Shown here: positions 53,566-62,680 of the stretch, piece after piece
Layout of the letters: the number at the start of each line of letters is the position of its first letter
Numbering within the stretch: the stretch's first letter is position 1
NCBI GenBank assembly: GCA_047971925.1
Contig: JBKEAC010000003.1
Span: 1 to 64,000 of the forward strand
Reading direction: 5' to 3'
DNA length: 64,000 nt
Source of the DNA: JBKEDC01 sp047971925
GTDB lineage: Bacteria > Bacteroidota > Bacteroidia > Bacteroidales > Prolixibacteraceae
Notes under the pieces: model-generated
Databases searched by the model: none
Told to the model about the DNA's origin: nothing
What the model saw: the letters and a program-made list of their open reading frames with translations, nothing else
Program-made: the position numbers and the translations under genes

Positions 53566-54465
53566 TTAGCTTCCGATACTGATTATTAATATTCCGAGTA
53601 AAATTCCTAATAAATATACTGCCTTTCGTTTAATATTTTGTTCTTGAAACAATAGAGCTCCTACCACAAACGCAACCAACACACCTCCTCTTCGCAACGC
53701 TGAAACAATACTCACCATTGATTCTGGAATGCTTAGAGAATAAAAATAGGCATAATCGGCGAACAATAAAAAAATGGCAATTAATGGAATACTCCATCTC
53801 CAGTAAAAAGTTGGTCGATCGGTTTTTTTCTTAAACCATCGGCAGAAAATCATTACGGGTAGCATTACAATCATTTGATAAAACGAAAACCAAGCTTGCA
53901 CTGCAACTCTATCTATTGTTTTCAATATGAATTTATCCCACAAACTACTCGATGCTCCTAGCACTGTTGCAGCTACAATACAATAAACCCACTTGTTCGT
54001 ATTAAAGTTTATGCCTTCGAGTTTTCCTGCTGTTGATAATAAATAGAAAAAGCAAAAGGTAACAGCTACTCCAATCCACTGAATTAAGCTTAATTGTTCG
54101 TGAAAAATAAAAATTGCCCCTATGAGTGTCCAAAGTGGACCTGTTGCACGAATTGGAGCTACAATTGTTATTGGAAGATTTCTTAGAGCAAAGAATGCAA
54201 ACACCCAACTACTGACAACGATGATTGATTTTACAAAAATCTGTAGATGTTCAATGAAATTAATGTGTGGTACATAAATTTGAGCTTTGGAAAATACTTC
54301 TGGGAAAATGGGCGACAAAAGGATTATGGGCAGCGCAATTGCAGCCGCTGTAACAGTTGTTGAAAATAGAACAGGAAGCACGGCATTATCATTTAAAGAC
54401 ATTTTTTTTAGGACATCATAAATGCCTAGTAGAACGGCCGAAATTAATGCTAAACTAACCCACAT
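53566..54465 (-). CDS. EamA/DMT-family transporter
   Basis: A 299-residue inner-membrane protein with ten hydrophobic helices in two halves of five, the pattern of the drug/metabolite transporter superfamily. PIRATGPLWTLIGAIFIFHE in the first half and VSIVSALRRGGVLVAFVVGA in the second are the usual end-of-repeat motifs. Substrate cannot be told; members export amino acids, nucleobases or drugs. Promoter-proximal gene of a minus-strand pair with the coiled-coil protein. Confidence 0.86.
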   Translation of the reverse strand: MWVSLALISAVLLGIYDVLKKMSLNDNAVLPVLFSTTVTAAAIALPIILLSPIFPEVFSKAQIYVPHINFIEHLQIFVKSIIVVSSWVFAFFALRNLPITIVAPIRATGPLWTLIGAIFIFHEQLSLIQWIGVAVTFCFFYLLSTAGKLEGINFNTNKWVYCIVAATVLGASSSLWDKFILKTIDRVAVQAWFSFYQMIVMLPVMIFCRWFKKKTDRPTFYWRWSIPLIAIFLLFADYAYFYSLSIPESMVSIVSALRRGGVLVAFVVGALLFQEQNIKRKAVYLLGILLGILIISIGS

Positions 54466-54492
54466 ATTTGTTTTGTTTCTCTAAAATATATG

Positions 54493-54500
54493 CAAAAGTA
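54493..54500 (-). promoter_or_regulatory. EamA gene promoter -7 box
   Basis: Minus-strand TACTTTTG, an exact TAnnTTTG match, 28 bases before the EamA ATG. The divergent DUF1599 gene has only a near match (TTATTTTG, about 54602-54609). Confidence 0.5.
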
Positions 54501-54642
54501 TATTTTATAACATAACTTCATGCTTTTGAAACATATTTCTTCAAAATTCTTACAAAAAATATCACACAATTGATAATAAACTTGAATATTGTGCATTTAT
54601 TAATTTATTTTGCAGAATGAAAATATTAGTACTTCTGTAAAA

Positions 54643-55188
54643 ATGAATAACACAACTCAAGAATATAAACACATCATGACCATTTGTTCTGATGTGTTTT
54701 CTAAAAAAATGATTGATTATGGAACCGCATGGCGAATACTTCGTCCGAGTTCATTGACAGACCAGATATTTATTAAGGCACAACGCATTCGGAGTATTGA
54801 AATGAAGGGTGCAATGAAAATAGATGAGGGAGTTCGATCGGAATATATTGGTATTATTAATTATTGTATCATGGCATTAATTCAATTGGAATCGGGAATT
54901 TCCGATACAGATATGCACATGAATGCAGAGAAAACTACTCAACTATATATGGAACACTTCAACACAGCCTTTAATTTAATGGCTAATAAGAATCATGATT
55001 ACGATGAAGCTTGGCGACAGATGCGAATAAGCTCAATTACCGATCTTATTCTTATGAAAATAAAACGCACGAAGCAGATTGAAGATAATGCTGGAAAAAC
55101 CATTGTTTCTGAGGGAATCGATGCCAATTATCTAGATATGATAAACTATGCCGTGTTTGCATTAATTAAAATTGAATATAATTGCTAA
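54643..55188 (+). CDS. DUF1599 domain protein
   Basis: A 181-residue protein with two copies of the same module: first DYGTAWRILRPSSLTDQIFIKAQRIRSIE and GIINYCIMALIQLE (given here by residues about 24-95), second HDYDEAWRQMRISSITDLIL and DMINYAVFALIKIE (about 110-181). This is the DUF1599 or nucleotide-modification-associated family of Bacteroidota; its reaction is not established. The frame is open from a TTG at 54610, but ATG 54643 is a more usual start. The next gene begins 4 bases after its stop. Confidence 0.85.
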   Translation: MNNTTQEYKHIMTICSDVFSKKMIDYGTAWRILRPSSLTDQIFIKAQRIRSIEMKGAMKIDEGVRSEYIGIINYCIMALIQLESGISDTDMHMNAEKTTQLYMEHFNTAFNLMANKNHDYDEAWRQMRISSITDLILMKIKRTKQIEDNAGKTIVSEGIDANYLDMINYAVFALIKIEYNC

Positions 55189-55192
55189 TATC

Positions 55193-56338
55193 ATGAAAAT
55201 CATTTATCACATTTGCCGATTCATACTCGGATTAACGTTCATTTTTTCGGGATTTACAAAAGGTATCGACCCCATTGGAAGCTCATATAAATTTATTGAT
55301 TATTTCACTGCGTGGGGACTTGATTCGCTGACTCCATTAGCAACTTTAGCTGGAGTGCTACTTGCTTTATTAGAATTCAGTATCGGTGTTGCATTAATTT
55401 GCAATCTTTTTAAGAAGATAACAGCAATGGCAGCACTTGTTTTCTGTTCTTTCTTTCTTATTCTCACATTATATATTGCCATTAAAAATCCGGTTACTGA
55501 CTGTGGTTGCTTTGGCGATGCAATAAAACTAGGCAATTGGGAAACTTTCTATAAGAACATCGTGCTATTCATTTGCGCTGTGATAATTGTGCATACTCCA
55601 ACCATGAAGCTGTCGGGAGCTAGGTGCCGTATTAGCATTTATATTGGGTGCACACTCCTATCTTTATATTTAATTCTTGTAGCTTATTCATCTTATTTTC
55701 TTCCCGTAATCGATTTTCGTCCTTATCGTGAAGGCACTAACATCATAGAAGCAATGAGCATTCCTGAAAGTGCACCAAAGGACGAATATAAAAATACATT
55801 CATTTATAAGAATTTAAAAACAGGTAAAGAACAAGAATTTGATGAAACAAACTATCCTTGGCAAGACACTCTAAATTGGGTATATGTAGATTTACATTCC
55901 ACTTTAGTGACAAAAGGATATGAACCCCCTATTCACGATTTTTACATGATGACTTCTGATGCTGAAGATGTGAAAGATTTCTTTTTATATGATGAACTAC
56001 CTGTATTTATTTTGGCATCTAGCCATGTAGAAAAGATGAAGTGGAAAAATCGAGATGAAATAGCCAATCTGATAAACTTCTGCGATGAGAAACACATGTC
56101 GTTTGTCGGATTAACAGCTAGTGCGATAGATGAAGCAAATAAACTTTCAGAAATGAATGGACTTCACATTGATTTTTTGAATTGCGATGAAGTTGCATTA
56201 AAAACAATGATTCGTTCAAATCCTGGTCTAATTTTAATAATCAATGGAACTATCATCAAGAAATGGAGTGGCAATGATCTGCCTACTATTGAAGAAGCGG
56301 AAAAAGAAATAGTTAAATTCAATGCAAAAGTAAAATAG
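55193..56338 (+). CDS. DoxX-type membrane protein with thioredoxin-like tail (BT_3928 family)
   Basis: A 381-residue protein. The first 170 residues have five hydrophobic segments of the DoxX/MauE type, with FSGFTKGIDPIGSSYKF and DCGCFGDAIKLGNWETF, the latter a MauE-like cysteine motif. The remaining 200 residues are soluble and resemble a redox fold without a CxxC. In Bacteroidota this gene follows DUF1599, as here. The start at 55193 (MKIIYHICR) is preferred to an ATG seven codons earlier that would overlap DUF1599. The usual downstream tpiA is absent; uxaC follows instead. Confidence 0.85.
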   Translation: MKIIYHICRFILGLTFIFSGFTKGIDPIGSSYKFIDYFTAWGLDSLTPLATLAGVLLALLEFSIGVALICNLFKKITAMAALVFCSFFLILTLYIAIKNPVTDCGCFGDAIKLGNWETFYKNIVLFICAVIIVHTPTMKLSGARCRISIYIGCTLLSLYLILVAYSSYFLPVIDFRPYREGTNIIEAMSIPESAPKDEYKNTFIYKNLKTGKEQEFDETNYPWQDTLNWVYVDLHSTLVTKGYEPPIHDFYMMTSDAEDVKDFFLYDELPVFILASSHVEKMKWKNRDEIANLINFCDEKHMSFVGLTASAIDEANKLSEMNGLHIDFLNCDEVALKTMIRSNPGLILIINGTIIKKWSGNDLPTIEEAEKEIVKFNAKVK

Positions 56339-56469
56339 AAAAATGAAATTAAGATATATAAAGTTGGAACTCTAATTTAATTATTATATCTTCGTTGCTT
56401 TGGTTTGAGGTAAATTCAAAAATAAACTCAATAAAAATTCAATAACACAACGTAAAAAAAAGAATAAAT

Positions 56470-57870
56470 ATGAAGAAATTTATGGATGACAATTTTCTGT
56501 TAAAAACAGAAACTGCTCAAAAGCTATATCATGAACATGCAGCAAAAATGCCAATCTTTGATTATCATTGCCACATCAACCCTAAAGATATTGCTGATGA
56601 TCGCAAGTTTAAAACAATTACAGAAGTTTGGCTTTATGGCGACCACTACAAATGGCGTGCGATGCGAACAAATGGTGTAGATGAAAGATTCTGTACTGGC
56701 AACGCTAGTGATTGGGAGAAGTTCGAAAAATGGGCTGAAACAGTTCCGCATACATTAAGAAACCCTCTTTATCACTGGACGCACCTAGAGCTTCGTCGTT
56801 TTTTTGGTATTGAAAAGCTTCTAAGCCCTGCAACAGCAAAGGAAATCTATGATGAGTGTAATGCAAAATTAAATACACCAGAATATAGCGTACGTGGATT
56901 AATTAGAAAAGCTAATGTGAACACAATTTGTACAACCGACGATCCGATTGATACATTAGAGTATCACAAGCAAATTAAGGAATCGGGCTTTGAAGTAGCT
57001 GTTCTTCCAGCATGGCGTCCTGATAAGGCTATGGCAGTTGGTAATGCCGCAAGCTACAATCAATATATTGATGCATTAGAAAAAGCTGCTGGTTTAAAAA
57101 TTACGTCATTCGATCAATTAATTGCTGCCTTAGATAATCGCCATGAATATTTCCATGCCAATGGCTGTCGCTTATCTGACCATGGTCTTGATACAGCCTA
57201 TGCAGAAGATTACACTAAAGCCGAAATTGATGCAATCTTTGCTTCTGTTCGAAGTGGAAAGAGCCTTACTTCAGCAGAGGTGTTAAAATTCCAATCATGT
57301 ATGCTTTATGAATTTGGTGTTATGGACCACAAACGCGGTTGGACACAACAGCTTCACATCGGAGCACAACGCGACAACAACACTCGCCTATTCAGTAAAT
57401 TAGGTCCAGATACAGGTTTTGATTCAATTGGAGACGTTCCTGTTGCAAAACCTTTAGCAAAATTACTAGATCGCCTCGACACCGAGAATAAATTGTGTAA
57501 AACAATCCTTTACAACTTAAATCCTCGCGATAATGAATTGTATGCAACAATGTTAGGCAACTTCCAAGACGGTTCAGTTCCTGGGAAAATTCAATACGGT
57601 TCTGGCTGGTGGTTCCTCGATCAAAAAGATGGCATGGAAAAACAAATGAATGCACTTTCTTGCCTAGGTTTATTGAGCCGATTTGTAGGGATGCTTACCG
57701 ACTCTCGTAGCTTCCTTTCATACACTCGTCATGAGTATTTCCGCCGCACACTTTGTAATCTTTTAGGCAATGATGTTGAAAATGGTGAAATACCTTACGA
57801 TATGGAATTATTAGGTAGCATGGTAGAAAACATCTGCTTTAATAACGCAAAAGAATACTTTAACTTCTAA
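56470..57870 (+). CDS. uxaC: glucuronate isomerase
   Basis: Isomerises glucuronate to fructuronate and galacturonate to tagaturonate. The 466-residue amidohydrolase-fold protein starts MKKFMDDNFLLKTETAQKLY and has FDYHCHINPKDI (metal-binding histidines), LRRFFGI, TTDDPIDTLEYH, LPAWRPDKAM and TDSRSFLSYTRHEYFRR near the end, all diagnostic. First gene of a catabolic set with kdgK, eda and exuT. The 130-base spacer upstream has a near -7 box (TATCTTCG at about 56388) only. Confidence 0.95.
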   Translation: MKKFMDDNFLLKTETAQKLYHEHAAKMPIFDYHCHINPKDIADDRKFKTITEVWLYGDHYKWRAMRTNGVDERFCTGNASDWEKFEKWAETVPHTLRNPLYHWTHLELRRFFGIEKLLSPATAKEIYDECNAKLNTPEYSVRGLIRKANVNTICTTDDPIDTLEYHKQIKESGFEVAVLPAWRPDKAMAVGNAASYNQYIDALEKAAGLKITSFDQLIAALDNRHEYFHANGCRLSDHGLDTAYAEDYTKAEIDAIFASVRSGKSLTSAEVLKFQSCMLYEFGVMDHKRGWTQQLHIGAQRDNNTRLFSKLGPDTGFDSIGDVPVAKPLAKLLDRLDTENKLCKTILYNLNPRDNELYATMLGNFQDGSVPGKIQYGSGWWFLDQKDGMEKQMNALSCLGLLSRFVGMLTDSRSFLSYTRHEYFRRTLCNLLGNDVENGEIPYDMELLGSMVENICFNNAKEYFNF

Positions 57871-57911
57871 TATTTTCAACATCTATCTGCTTGTAATATG
57901 AAAATTTATTG

Positions 57912-57930
57912 TATTTTTGCAATCGATTGC
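57912..57930 (+). promoter_or_regulatory. kdgK promoter with palindromic operator candidate
   Basis: The exact -7 box TATTTTTG (57912-57919) is directly followed by the perfect 12-bp palindrome GCAATCGATTGC (57919-57930). A palindrome with central CG placed at the transcription start is typical of LacI-family operators. It suggests control by a sugar-acid responsive repressor encoded elsewhere. A different palindrome, GATTAAT-ATG-ATTAATC (59763-59779), lies before exuT. Confidence 0.45.
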
Positions 57931-57960
57931 ACATGCAGATAATTTAAAATAAATAATTCA

Positions 57961-58998
57961 ATGGGAAAAAAAGTAGTAACATTTGGTGAAATCATGTTGC
58001 GTTTAGCAACACCAGGTTATATGCGATTTGAGCAAACTGACAATTTCACAGCTACCTTTGGTGGTGGCGAAGCTAACGTGGCTGTATCATTAGCAAACTA
58101 TGGAATGGATGTTGATTTTGTAACTCGTCTTCCTAAAAATGACATTGGTAGAGCTTGTATGATGGACTTACGCAAATACGGTGTAGGCACTGACAAGATT
58201 ATCTATGGCGGAGACCGTTTAGGAATTTATTTCCTAGAAACAGGTGCAGTGAGCCGTGCTTCAAAAGTTGTTTATGACCGGGCTCATTCTTCTGTAGCAG
58301 AAATTAAAGTAGGCATGATTGACTGGAATAAAGTGTTTGAAGGAGCAGATTTCTTCCACTGGACAGGTATCACACCTGCAATTTCTCAAGGTGCTGCTGA
58401 TGTATGTTTAGAGGCAATTAAGAAAGCCAATGAACTAGGTGTTACAGTTTCATGCGATTTGAACTATCGTAAAAACCTTTGGAACTATGGCAAAACTGCT
58501 GGAGAAGTTATGCCTGCACTTGTAGCAGGAACAGATATCGTTCTTGGTAACGAAGAAGATGCTGCAATGGTATTAGATATTCACCCTGAAGGTGTTGATG
58601 TTACAGGTGGACATGTTGATGGAGCAGCTTATGAGTCAGTTTCAAAACAAATTATGGCTAAATTTCCACGCGTGAAAAAAGTAATCACTACTTTGCGTGG
58701 TTCTGTTAATGCAAACCATAATTCATGGGCTGGTGTTCTTTATGATGGTAAGACTCTTTTTGAATCTCCTCAATATCAAATTACTCACATTGTTGATCGT
58801 GTGGGTGGTGGTGATTCTTTCATGGGAGGATTAATCTACGGATTATTAACTTATCCAACTGACGATCAAAAAGCATTGAACTTCGCTGTTGCTGCTTCTT
58901 GTTTGAAACACACAATTTATGGCGATTATAACCGTGTAACTGTTTCTGAAGTTGAAAAACTCATGGGTGGCGATGCCTCAGGACGTGTTTCTCGATAA
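57961..58998 (+). CDS. kdgK: 2-keto-3-deoxygluconate kinase
   Basis: Phosphorylates 2-keto-3-deoxygluconate to KDPG. The 345-residue PfkB-family protein has TFGEIMLRL at the start, GGGEANVAVSLANYG, SCDLNYRKNLW and the catalytic box DRVGGGDSFMGGLIYG. It supplies the substrate of the aldolase encoded next. A terminator-like hairpin lies between the two genes, and kdgK has its own promoter and palindrome, so expression of the set may be split into units. Confidence 0.94.
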   Translation: MGKKVVTFGEIMLRLATPGYMRFEQTDNFTATFGGGEANVAVSLANYGMDVDFVTRLPKNDIGRACMMDLRKYGVGTDKIIYGGDRLGIYFLETGAVSRASKVVYDRAHSSVAEIKVGMIDWNKVFEGADFFHWTGITPAISQGAADVCLEAIKKANELGVTVSCDLNYRKNLWNYGKTAGEVMPALVAGTDIVLGNEEDAAMVLDIHPEGVDVTGGHVDGAAYESVSKQIMAKFPRVKKVITTLRGSVNANHNSWAGVLYDGKTLFESPQYQITHIVDRVGGGDSFMGGLIYGLLTYPTDDQKALNFAVAASCLKHTIYGDYNRVTVSEVEKLMGGDASGRVSR

Positions 58999-59009
58999 TT
59001 AAAAATTGA

Positions 59010-59050
59010 TTCAACACCCCCACTCTAAAAAAGCTGGGGGTGTTGGTTTT
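59010..59050 (+). terminator. terminator between kdgK and eda
   Basis: Perfect 11-bp stem CAACACCCCCA (59012-59022) / TGGGGGTGTTG (59035-59045), G/C rich, followed by GTTTTTATAA. It should end most kdgK transcripts; read-through would reach eda 30 bases later. Confidence 0.85.
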
Positions 59051-59079
59051 TATAACAACAGATTAAAATTTAAAAAATT

Positions 59080-59748
59080 ATGGCTCGATTTTCTAGAATT
59101 GAAGTTGCAATAGCAATGAAAGAAACAGGTGTTGTTCCTGTATTTTATCATAAAGATGTAGAAGTTTGTAAAAATGTAGTGAAAGCTTGCTACGATGGAG
59201 GTATTCGAGTTTTTGAATTCACTAATCGTGGTGATTTTGCTCATGAAGTTTTTGCTGAAATCGTGAAATGGTCGGCAAAAGAATGCCCTGAAATGATTAT
59301 GGGTGTAGGTTCAATTATCGATGCTCCAACAGCCGCTCTTTACCTACAAATTGGTACTAACTTTGTGGTTTCTCCAGCTCTTGATGAAGAATCAGCAAAA
59401 GTATGTAACAAACGAAAAGTGGCTTACAGCCCAGGTTGTGGCTCAGTTACTGAAATTGTGAAAGCTCATGAACTCGGCGTAGAGGTTGTGAAAATTTTTC
59501 CCGGTTCGCAAGTTGGTGGTCCTGATTTCGTGAAAGCAGTAAAAGGACCAATGCCTTATGCATGCATCATGCCTACTGGTGGAGTTTCTCCTGATGAAGC
59601 GAACATGAAAGGCTGGTTTGCAGCTGGTGTTCATTGTGTGGGAATGGGATCTCAATTGTTTCCTAACGATGTTGTTGCAAATGGTGATTGGGCATTCATC
59701 ACTAACAAATGTGCTGAAGCTTTAGCTATAGCTAAAAAACTTCGCTAA
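59080..59748 (+). CDS. eda: KDPG/KHG aldolase
   Basis: Splits KDPG to pyruvate and glyceraldehyde 3-phosphate. The 222-residue class I aldolase has VPVFYHKDVE, FEFTNRGDFAHEV, VGSIIDAPTAALYLQIGTNF, the Schiff-base lysine in VVKIFPGSQVGG and MPTGGVSPDEAN for phosphate binding. Completes the route from keto-deoxygluconate to glycolysis. It lies 65 bases before exuT. Confidence 0.95.
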   Translation: MARFSRIEVAIAMKETGVVPVFYHKDVEVCKNVVKACYDGGIRVFEFTNRGDFAHEVFAEIVKWSAKECPEMIMGVGSIIDAPTAALYLQIGTNFVVSPALDEESAKVCNKRKVAYSPGCGSVTEIVKAHELGVEVVKIFPGSQVGGPDFVKAVKGPMPYACIMPTGGVSPDEANMKGWFAAGVHCVGMGSQLFPNDVVANGDWAFITNKCAEALAIAKKLR

Positions 59749-59762
59749 ATAAAACCAAACTA

Positions 59763-59779
59763 GATTAATATGATTAATC
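59763..59779. promoter_or_regulatory. palindromic site upstream of exuT
   Basis: Perfect inverted repeat GATTAAT-ATG-ATTAATC in the 64-base eda-exuT spacer. It could be an operator or a weak RNA hairpin. The sequence is unlike the kdgK palindrome. Confidence 0.3.
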
Positions 59780-59812
59780 AAACCTTTTATATAAATACAA
59801 AAAAAAAATATT

Positions 59813-61372
59813 ATGGCTGTTAATAACGGAACAACCAAAATGTCGAATTATCGATGGACAATTGTAGCTATGCTTTTCATGGCAACAACAATCAACTATC
59901 TCGACCGACAAGTATTATCTTTAACTTGGAACGATTTCATCGCTCCTGAATTTCACTGGACAGATAAAAACTACGGCCTAATTACGGCACTATTCTCTAT
60001 TTTTTATGCAATAAGCCTTCTTTTTGCTGGACGATTTATCGACTGGATGGGAACAAAAAAAGGTTTCTTATGGGCAATTGGAATTTGGTCTTTAGGAGCT
60101 GTTATTCATGCTTTCTGCGGCATTGCAACTTCTGGTGTTGCTGCTGGAGAGTGGCTTGTAGGTTTTCATGGTGCAAGCGAAGCTATTCGCAATTTCATTG
60201 GACCAGAAACTGGAATTGACTATCTTGCAAATGTTGGAAAAGTCATAAATATTAGTGTTGTCTTGTTCATTTTTGCTCGTTTAGTGCTTGCTATTGGTGA
60301 AGCTGGAAACTTCCCCGCAGCAATTAAAACAACAGCAGAATATTTTCCAAAGAAAGACCGTGCTTATGCTACTTCAATTTTCAATGCTGGTGCAACTGTG
60401 GGTGCTCTTGCTGCCCCAATTGTTATTCCATTTCTTGCTAAAACTTGGGGATGGGAAGCTTCATTTATTGTAATTGGTGCTTTAGGTTTCATTTGGATGG
60501 GATGGTGGCAATTTGGTTATGCAAAGCCTGAAAGTAACTCGAGAGTCAACGCTGCTGAACTTGAATATATTCAACAAGATGGCGATGATGTTAAGCATGC
60601 TAAAAATAACAGTAATGCTAAAATTAGCTTTAAAAAATGTTTTGAATACAAACAAACATGGGCATTTGCTTTTGGTAAATTTATGACCGATGGTGTTTGG
60701 TGGTTCTTCTTATTCTGGACTCCTGCTTATTTGAGTTCTGTCTATGGATTAAAGTCATCAGACCCCGAAGCTCAATTTGCACTCTTTATTTTATATGCAA
60801 TCACACTTTTATCGATCGTTGGAGGATGGTTACCAACCTTCTTTGTTGAGAAAAAAGGAATGGAGCCTTATGCTGGTCGCATGCGTTCTATGTTAATCTT
60901 TGCATTCTTCCCATTATTAGCTCTATTTGCTCAACCGCTTGGTAGTTTCTCTTATTGGTTCCCAATCATAATCATTGGTATTGCTGGTGCAGCTCACCAA
61001 GCTTGGTCGGCAAATATTTTCTCAACAGTTGGAGATATGTTTCCTAAAGCCGCAATTGCAACAATCACTGGAATTGGCGGATTAGCTGGAGGTATTGGTT
61101 CTACGCTAATTAACTACGGATCAGGAATGCTTTTCGACTATTCTCGTGGAACTACAATGCAAGCTGGCGAAGAAGTCGTTATGAGTAAAGAACTTCTTGA
61201 AACCGGTGCTGAATTCATTAGACAACCGATGAATTTCTTCGGATATAACGGTATTGAAGCGGGTTACTTCATCATCTTTGGAATTTGTGCTGTTGCATAT
61301 CTTATCGGCTGGATCGTAATGAAAAACTTAGTTCCTAAGTATTCTCCAATTACTGACTTGATTGAAAATTAA
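59813..61372 (+). CDS. exuT: hexuronate MFS transporter
   Basis: Imports glucuronate and galacturonate by proton symport. The 519-residue protein has twelve hydrophobic helices of the anion:cation symporter group of the major facilitator superfamily: INYLDRQVLSLTWNDF in helix 1, RFIDWMGTKKGF between helices 2 and 3, ARLVLAIGEAGNFPAAIKT, and GKFMTDGVWWFFLFWTPAYL in the second half. It has a long extra segment (about 100-145) between helices 3 and 4, common in Bacteroidota homologues. Last gene of the uronate cluster, with a terminator after it. Confidence 0.92.
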   Translation: MAVNNGTTKMSNYRWTIVAMLFMATTINYLDRQVLSLTWNDFIAPEFHWTDKNYGLITALFSIFYAISLLFAGRFIDWMGTKKGFLWAIGIWSLGAVIHAFCGIATSGVAAGEWLVGFHGASEAIRNFIGPETGIDYLANVGKVINISVVLFIFARLVLAIGEAGNFPAAIKTTAEYFPKKDRAYATSIFNAGATVGALAAPIVIPFLAKTWGWEASFIVIGALGFIWMGWWQFGYAKPESNSRVNAAELEYIQQDGDDVKHAKNNSNAKISFKKCFEYKQTWAFAFGKFMTDGVWWFFLFWTPAYLSSVYGLKSSDPEAQFALFILYAITLLSIVGGWLPTFFVEKKGMEPYAGRMRSMLIFAFFPLLALFAQPLGSFSYWFPIIIIGIAGAAHQAWSANIFSTVGDMFPKAAIATITGIGGLAGGIGSTLINYGSGMLFDYSRGTTMQAGEEVVMSKELLETGAEFIRQPMNFFGYNGIEAGYFIIFGICAVAYLIGWIVMKNLVPKYSPITDLIEN

Positions 61373-61428
61373 AATATGTATCTTAGCACTATGGAAATCT
61401 GATGATTTTCAGACATTCTATCAACTAA

Positions 61429-61463
61429 TTGAGGATATCCATCACAGGATATCCTCTTTTTTT
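61429..61463 (+). terminator. terminator of exuT
   Basis: Perfect 10-bp stem GAGGATATCC (61431-61440) / GGATATCCTC (61447-61456) with a six-base loop, followed by a seven-base T run. Confidence 0.9.
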
Positions 61464-61486
61464 ATGATTGATTCCAAACATTACCG

Positions 61487-61494
61487 TACTTTTG
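61487..61494 (+). promoter_or_regulatory. pdxB promoter -7 box
   Basis: Plus-strand TACTTTTG, an exact TAnnTTTG match, about 49 bases before the pdxB ATG and after the exuT terminator. Confidence 0.5.
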
Positions 61495-61542
61495 CGATGT
61501 AATTAGTGCTCTCCAAAATGAAAACAAATAAATGACTACACG

Positions 61543-62670
61543 ATGAGAATAGTAATCGATGACAAAATACCCTATATTCAAGGCGTCTTAGAACCATTTG
61601 CAGAAGTTATTTACAAAAACGGTGGTAAAATCAATCACTCTGATTTAATTAATACCGATGCGATCATCATACGCACACGAACCATCTGCAATGCCGAACT
61701 ATTAGAAGGAACTTCTGTGAAGTTCATCGCTACTGCCACCATCGGATTCGACCACATTGACACGGACTACTGTAAAAATGCAGGTATTTTCTGGACAAAT
61801 GCTCCGGGCTGCAATAGCGGATCAGTATTGCAATACATTGCCTCTGCCCTAGTATATATAGCTAACTCATCGAAATTAAATCTATGCGATAAAACTATTG
61901 GAATTGTTGGAGTTGGAAATGTTGGAAAAAAAATTGCCGCATTTTGCCATACAATTGGAATGAAGGTACTACTCAACGATCCTCCGCGTGAAGAAATTGA
62001 AGGAAAAACAAATTTTGTAGATATTGAAACCATTCAAAAAAAGGCCGACATTATTACATTTCACGTCCCCTTAATCGAAAATGGTGATAATGCAACATCT
62101 CATTTAGTTAATGATGAATTTATTACAAAATGCAAGCCTAGTGTATTTTTTATAAATTCTTGCAGAGGTGAGATTATCGATAATAAATCACTCGCCCAAG
62201 CAATCTCACAAAACAAAATTAATGGAGCAGTTGTCGATTGTTGGGAAAATGAGCCTCTTATCGATGATTATCTTTTAGAACTATCGCTTCTGACAACTCC
62301 ACACATCGCAGGATATTCGAGAGATGGAAAAGCGAATGGAACTAGTATGTCTGTTCAAGCTTTAAGTAAGTTCTTTAATATTGGCATTAACGAATGGACT
62401 TGCCAATCAATTGAAGATGCCCAAACAAAAATGATTATTATCGATGGACTTAACAAATCGGCATTCGAAATTCTTTCTGAAGCTATAAATTCAACCTATC
62501 AGATTGAAATAGACAGCTATCGGTTGAAATCAAATAAATTATTATTTGAGGAACTACGAGGAAACTACCCTGTTCGACGAGAATTTCCTTATTATAACAT
62601 TTTAGCATCTAACATTAGCAAAAAAACTGCCGAATTATTATCTAACATCGGATTTAATGTAGAATTTTAA
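61543..62670 (+). CDS. pdxB: erythronate-4-phosphate dehydrogenase
   Basis: Oxidises 4-phosphoerythronate in the DXP-dependent route to pyridoxal phosphate. The 375-residue D-2-hydroxyacid dehydrogenase has DDKIPYIQGVLEPFA at the start, the NAD-binding GIVGVGNVGKKIA, catalytic arginine in SCRGEIIDN and histidine in PHIAGYSRDGKANGT, plus the PdxB-specific C-terminal dimerisation domain (about 285-375). GYSRDGKANG separates it from SerA-type enzymes. A broken gnd follows 10 bases later. Confidence 0.93.
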   Translation: MRIVIDDKIPYIQGVLEPFAEVIYKNGGKINHSDLINTDAIIIRTRTICNAELLEGTSVKFIATATIGFDHIDTDYCKNAGIFWTNAPGCNSGSVLQYIASALVYIANSSKLNLCDKTIGIVGVGNVGKKIAAFCHTIGMKVLLNDPPREEIEGKTNFVDIETIQKKADIITFHVPLIENGDNATSHLVNDEFITKCKPSVFFINSCRGEIIDNKSLAQAISQNKINGAVVDCWENEPLIDDYLLELSLLTTPHIAGYSRDGKANGTSMSVQALSKFFNIGINEWTCQSIEDAQTKMIIIDGLNKSAFEILSEAINSTYQIEIDSYRLKSNKLLFEELRGNYPVRREFPYYNILASNISKKTAELLSNIGFNVEF

Positions 62671-62680
62671 TGATACAAAT

